Of a DNA stretch of 27,340 nt, positions 25,069 through 27,340 are shown in pieces; the stretch's first letter is position 1; each line of letters starts with the position of its first letter. A program made the position numbers and the translations under genes. The notes beneath the pieces are model-generated. The model did not search any database and was not told where the DNA came from. It saw only the letters and a program-made list of their open reading frames with translations. Source of the stretch: Prevotella sp. UBA2711 (GTDB lineage Bacteria; Bacteroidota; Bacteroidia; Bacteroidales; Bacteroidaceae); contig DEKX01000028.1 of assembly GCA_002354095.1 (NCBI GenBank), positions 214,219 through 241,558 on the forward strand. Direction: 5' to 3'.

Positions 25069-25554
25069 ATGAATGAATCAGAACGCAAGTTTGAAGAAAT
25101 GGTGAGAGAGCATCGCGGCACGATTTACACCGTCTGCTATATGTTCTCGAACGATCAGGACGAGGTGGCCGACTTGTTCCAAGAGGTGCTCATCAACCTG
25201 TGGAACAGCCTGCCTTCGTTTGAGGGACGCAGCGACGTGCGCTCCTGGATCTACCGCGTCAGCCTGAACGTGTGCATCTCGCTCGACCGCAAGAAGAGGC
25301 GCCGCAAGACCGTGCTGCTGACGATGGACGTCAATCCCTACGAGGAGACGGAGACCAGCCAGAACTCTCGGCAGATGGACATGCTGCGGCGGCGCATCGC
25401 CAGGCTGGGGCAGTTCGACCGCGCCATCATACTGCTGTGGCTGGAGAACATGAGCTACGAGGAGATTGCCGCCATCATGGGCATCACGGTCAAGAACGTG
25501 TCGGTGCGACTCTATCGCATCAAGGAGGAATTAAAGAACATGTCAAATGATTAA
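25069..25554 (+). CDS. ECF-type RNA polymerase sigma factor
   Basis: A sigma-70 family, extracytoplasmic-function type, 161 residues. The start chosen is ATG 25069 (MNESERKFEEMVREHRGTIY); an upstream GTG at 25024 gives a 15-residue extension without a homologous look. Region 2 is residues 9-75, with the 2.2 helix DLFQEVLINLWNSLPSF and region 2.4 SWIYRVSLNVCISLDRKKRR. Region 4 is about 103-157 with the helix-turn-helix SYEEIAAIMGITVKNVSVRL. The coding sequence is unusually GC-rich: 38 of 60 bases at 25261-25320 and 41 of 60 at 25381-25440, against AT-rich flanks. No FecR-type or zinc anti-sigma gene is next to it; the next gene, 15 bases on, encodes a membrane protein. Confidence 0.94.
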   Translation: MNESERKFEEMVREHRGTIYTVCYMFSNDQDEVADLFQEVLINLWNSLPSFEGRSDVRSWIYRVSLNVCISLDRKKRRRKTVLLTMDVNPYEETETSQNSRQMDMLRRRIARLGQFDRAIILLWLENMSYEEIAAIMGITVKNVSVRLYRIKEELKNMSND

Positions 25555-25569
25555 AACGTAACAGGAATT

Positions 25570-26160
25570 ATGGAGAATCAGAACAATAACTTACAGGAAC
25601 TGGAGGGCCTCCGTCAGCAGGTGGCCGAGTTTAAGAACCGTATGGAGCAGCAGGAGATTGTGAACCAGAAACTGTTGAACATAGCGATGAATGGACACAT
25701 ATCGTGGATTAGGACGATGAATATATGGGCAGGTCCTATAGGATTGACGTTGATGCCCTTCTTTATTGCCTATTTCAGAAGTGTAGGCTGCTCATGGGCT
25801 CTCATGATTTTTCTATTGTTAGTGCTGATAGGAGAAACCGTGTTTAACCTTTGGAACGTCAGCACCATCCGCGACAAGCACTTGGCTGCTCAGGATGTAA
25901 TCAGCGTACAGCAGCGACTGATAGCCTATAAGCGCAGGGAGAAACTGCAGGCTTTCATCGAATATCCTGTCATGATCCTTTGTGTCATTTGGCTTTATTA
26001 TGAGTTGCTTGGTTCAATTGTATCCTCCAACAGACTGATGCTTGTTATTACCGTAGGGATACTTTTAGCAACGTTTGGACTATTCTTTATCCTATATTGC
26101 GAGATGCGCTCGCTGAACAAGGCCATCAAGGACATTGACGAGTTCGCAGACAAAATATAA
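25570..26160 (+). CDS. Four-helix membrane protein with N-terminal coiled coil (196 aa), partner of the ECF sigma gene
   Basis: Not recognised. Residues 5-38 are a charged, Gln-rich coiled coil (LQELEGLRQQVAEFKNRMEQ). Hydrophobic helices lie near 52-70, 74-95, 130-150 and 156-177. The loop between helices 2 and 3 (about 96-129) is charged (KRREKLQ) and the tail ends KAIKDIDEFADKI. If the N- and C-termini are cytoplasmic, the coiled coil could bind the sigma factor. The gene is 15 bases after the sigma gene on the same strand, so an operon is likely, and a role as anti-sigma or sensor is inferred only from position. There is no signal peptide. Two hairpins follow it. Confidence 0.82.
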   Translation: MENQNNNLQELEGLRQQVAEFKNRMEQQEIVNQKLLNIAMNGHISWIRTMNIWAGPIGLTLMPFFIAYFRSVGCSWALMIFLLLVLIGETVFNLWNVSTIRDKHLAAQDVISVQQRLIAYKRREKLQAFIEYPVMILCVIWLYYELLGSIVSSNRLMLVITVGILLATFGLFFILYCEMRSLNKAIKDIDEFADKI

Positions 26161-26183
26161 CAACATACTATCGTTCTCTTTAG

Positions 26184-26213
26184 GGCAGTCGTCAGCATAA
26201 CGCTGACGCTGCC
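26184..26213 (+). terminator. Hairpin after the membrane protein gene
   Basis: GGCAG-(T)-CGTCAGC pairs with GCTGACG-CTGCC around ATAAC. It is 12 bp with one bulged T, and TCTTTGC follows. The T-run is short, so this may be a structural hairpin rather than an efficient terminator. Confidence 0.55.
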
Positions 26214-26245
26214 TCTTTGCGAAATGGCTTTATACACCATTTTTA

Positions 26246-26283
26246 CAAGCCTGCCTGTAGCAATTACTGGCAGACTTGTTTTT
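26246..26283 (+). terminator. Terminator between the membrane protein gene and the relaxase gene
   Basis: CAAG/CTTG, CTGCC/GGCAG and GTA/TAC pair symmetrically around GCAAT, with one C-A and one T-T mismatch, then TTTTTC on the plus strand. It is the better terminator of the pair in this 130-base gap. A weak AAATGG/CCATTT hairpin lies between them at 26222-26242. Confidence 0.72.
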
Positions 26284-26290
26284 CGGAGTA

Positions 26291-27340
26291 TTACAGATGG
26301 AATCCGCGGCTTTGGTTTTGTTGGCGTTCCTCCTTCATGTCTTGAACAATGTAGGAGAGTTGTCCTTTTACTTTCTCACACTCATAAGACTTCAAGAAAG
26401 GTAGTGAGGCGTTAAGTATAGTGCCTGCTGCAACTTCCTTATCGGATTGACTATTCATGTATCGCCTAACATCACCTTCCTGACGATAGCTAAAACTACG
26501 ATAGCCAGACTGAATATAATCAAAAACAGCCTTGACAGCATCTCTTAGCAGTTCTGAAAGGGTTGACAGATAATGGCCAAGTCGTTCACGATAATCATTG
26601 ATGATGCTCTCCTTTAGATGGATAATCTTTTCTTTCTCTTGATTGTCCTGCTGATGACGGAATATCTCGCCTTCATACTTGGCCTGAAGTTCTTCGATCA
26701 TCTTGTCCTTCTCTGCAAGTTGTTGGCTCTGCTTGTCTCGTTCTGCATCCAGGGCTTGTTGATATTTCCGTTGTAGGATAGCCTTGTGCTTTGGCAATTC
26801 CTCTTTTAGTCGTTTGTTCTCTTTCTCCATATCAGCATACTTGCCTTTACCAAAGAGATTGGCCACTCCCGATTTGATGGCATTGCCATTCTCTGTATCA
26901 AGCCGGTCACGCTTCTCGGCAATCTCTGCGACAAGCTTCGCACTCTGCTTCTTCTGCTCGGATAGGATATAGTCATTACGCTCCAGATGCTCGGCTCCAG
27001 TTTCAGACTTGCGCTTGCCTCGTTCCATCTCCAAAGTCTCAGCCGCCATGTCTTGTAATTCTTCCATGTCTTTCTTACCAAGTTTAAAGGACTTTCCCGT
27101 TTCGTGGTTCATCCAATCCCAAATGATGTGCGCGTGAAGATTAGGTTGCCAGGTTGAAGGATCATCTGGGTTGGTATAATGTCCTTCATCCTTGTGGATG
27201 TGTATCTGGATGGCTCTGACTCCCCATCTTTGGCGCACTTTCTCAGTGTACTTCAGGAGGTCAGACATTGTGGTATCAGGCTTGATGTTGACAACACTCT
27301 CCCGGATGGGACTGCTGCCGTTACGCTCTTTCGGTTTACC
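26291..27340 (-). CDS. MobV/Pre-family relaxase (plasmid mobilization protein), C-terminal part cut by window edge
   Basis: A DNA-nicking relaxase for conjugal mobilization. The frame is open to the right edge; 349 residues are visible (the ATG at 27268 is internal, since 24 upstream codons are in frame, ending NIKPDTT). The His motif reads IQIHIHKDEGHY, then PNLHAHIIWDWMNHETGKSF, matching the metal-binding HxH..DE..HxH arrangement of MobV/Pre proteins. A long charged coiled coil follows (KYADMEKENKRLKEELPKHK). The N-terminus with the rest of the catalytic region is outside the window. It implies a mobilizable element beyond the right edge. The orientation is towards the sigma/membrane genes. 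Confidence 0.88.
   Translation of the reverse strand, partial: GKPKERNGSSPIRESVVNIKPDTTMSDLLKYTEKVRQRWGVRAIQIHIHKDEGHYTNPDDPSTWQPNLHAHIIWDWMNHETGKSFKLGKKDMEELQDMAAETLEMERGKRKSETGAEHLERNDYILSEQKKQSAKLVAEIAEKRDRLDTENGNAIKSGVANLFGKGKYADMEKENKRLKEELPKHKAILQRKYQQALDAERDKQSQQLAEKDKMIEELQAKYEGEIFRHQQDNQEKEKIIHLKESIINDYRERLGHYLSTLSELLRDAVKAVFDYIQSGYRSFSYRQEGDVRRYMNSQSDKEVAAGTILNASLPFLKSYECEKVKGQLSYIVQDMKEERQQNQSRGFHL

Noticed and set aside
25272..25550. 92-codon second frame inside the ECF sigma gene
   Set aside because: It is a by-product of the high GC content, with Arg/Ala/Gly-rich composition and no family resemblance.
24672..26290. Integration of the relaxase element at tRNA-Asn
   Set aside because: No second copy of the tRNA 3' end and no integrase gene are visible in the window, so the tRNA cannot be called an attachment site.

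Overview
The window looks like a Bacteroidales chromosome, most likely Prevotella or a close relative. This rests on the promoters, which have the Bacteroidetes -7 box TAnnTTTG, several with a TTTG -33 box exactly 20 bases upstream. It also rests on the weak Shine-Dalgarno signals and on the gene set: fused KorA, YARHG proteins, a TPR-TM-AraC regulator, and suf genes behind rimP-nusA-infB. No species call is possible from sequence reading alone.

Layout. (1) 1-1713: 5' part of ATP-dependent PEP carboxykinase (minus strand, cut by the window edge) and a divergent uracil phosphoribosyltransferase (upp). (2) 1801-4677: korA-korB, 2-oxoacid:ferredoxin oxidoreductase, sharing a bidirectional terminator with upp. 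(3) 4765-8924: a minus-strand envelope cluster of a small coiled-coil protein, three lipoproteins and two secreted YARHG-domain proteins, with one near-perfect internal promoter and a strong terminator. (4) 9021-22853: a very long minus-strand array, rimP-nusA-infB-sufB-sufC-sufD-(SpoIIE/PP2C phosphatase)-sufS-rnhB-(TPR-TM-AraC regulator), whose only clear promoter lies before rimP and which ends in a triple palindromic repeat. (5) 22870-24534: a lipoprotein S41/C-terminal-processing peptidase. (6) 24610-24807: tRNA-Asn with its own promoter and terminator. (7) 25069-26160: a GC-rich ECF sigma factor gene followed by a four-helix membrane protein. (8) 26291-27340: 3' part of a MobV/Pre-like relaxase, the edge of a mobilizable element that continues beyond the window.

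How the genes work together. The long array joins ribosome maturation, transcription elongation and translation initiation to Fe-S cluster assembly. It then adds two membrane-spanning TPR signalling proteins: a phosphatase placed between sufD and sufS by a 1-base overlap and a 2-base gap, and an AraC-type regulator at the end. The most interesting items are the phosphatase inside the suf operon, the terminator-like hairpin in the rimP leader, the triple palindrome after the AraC gene, the ECF sigma plus unclassified membrane partner, and a 42-codon frame overlapping the end of one YARHG gene. No CRISPR array, rRNA or insertion sequence was seen.
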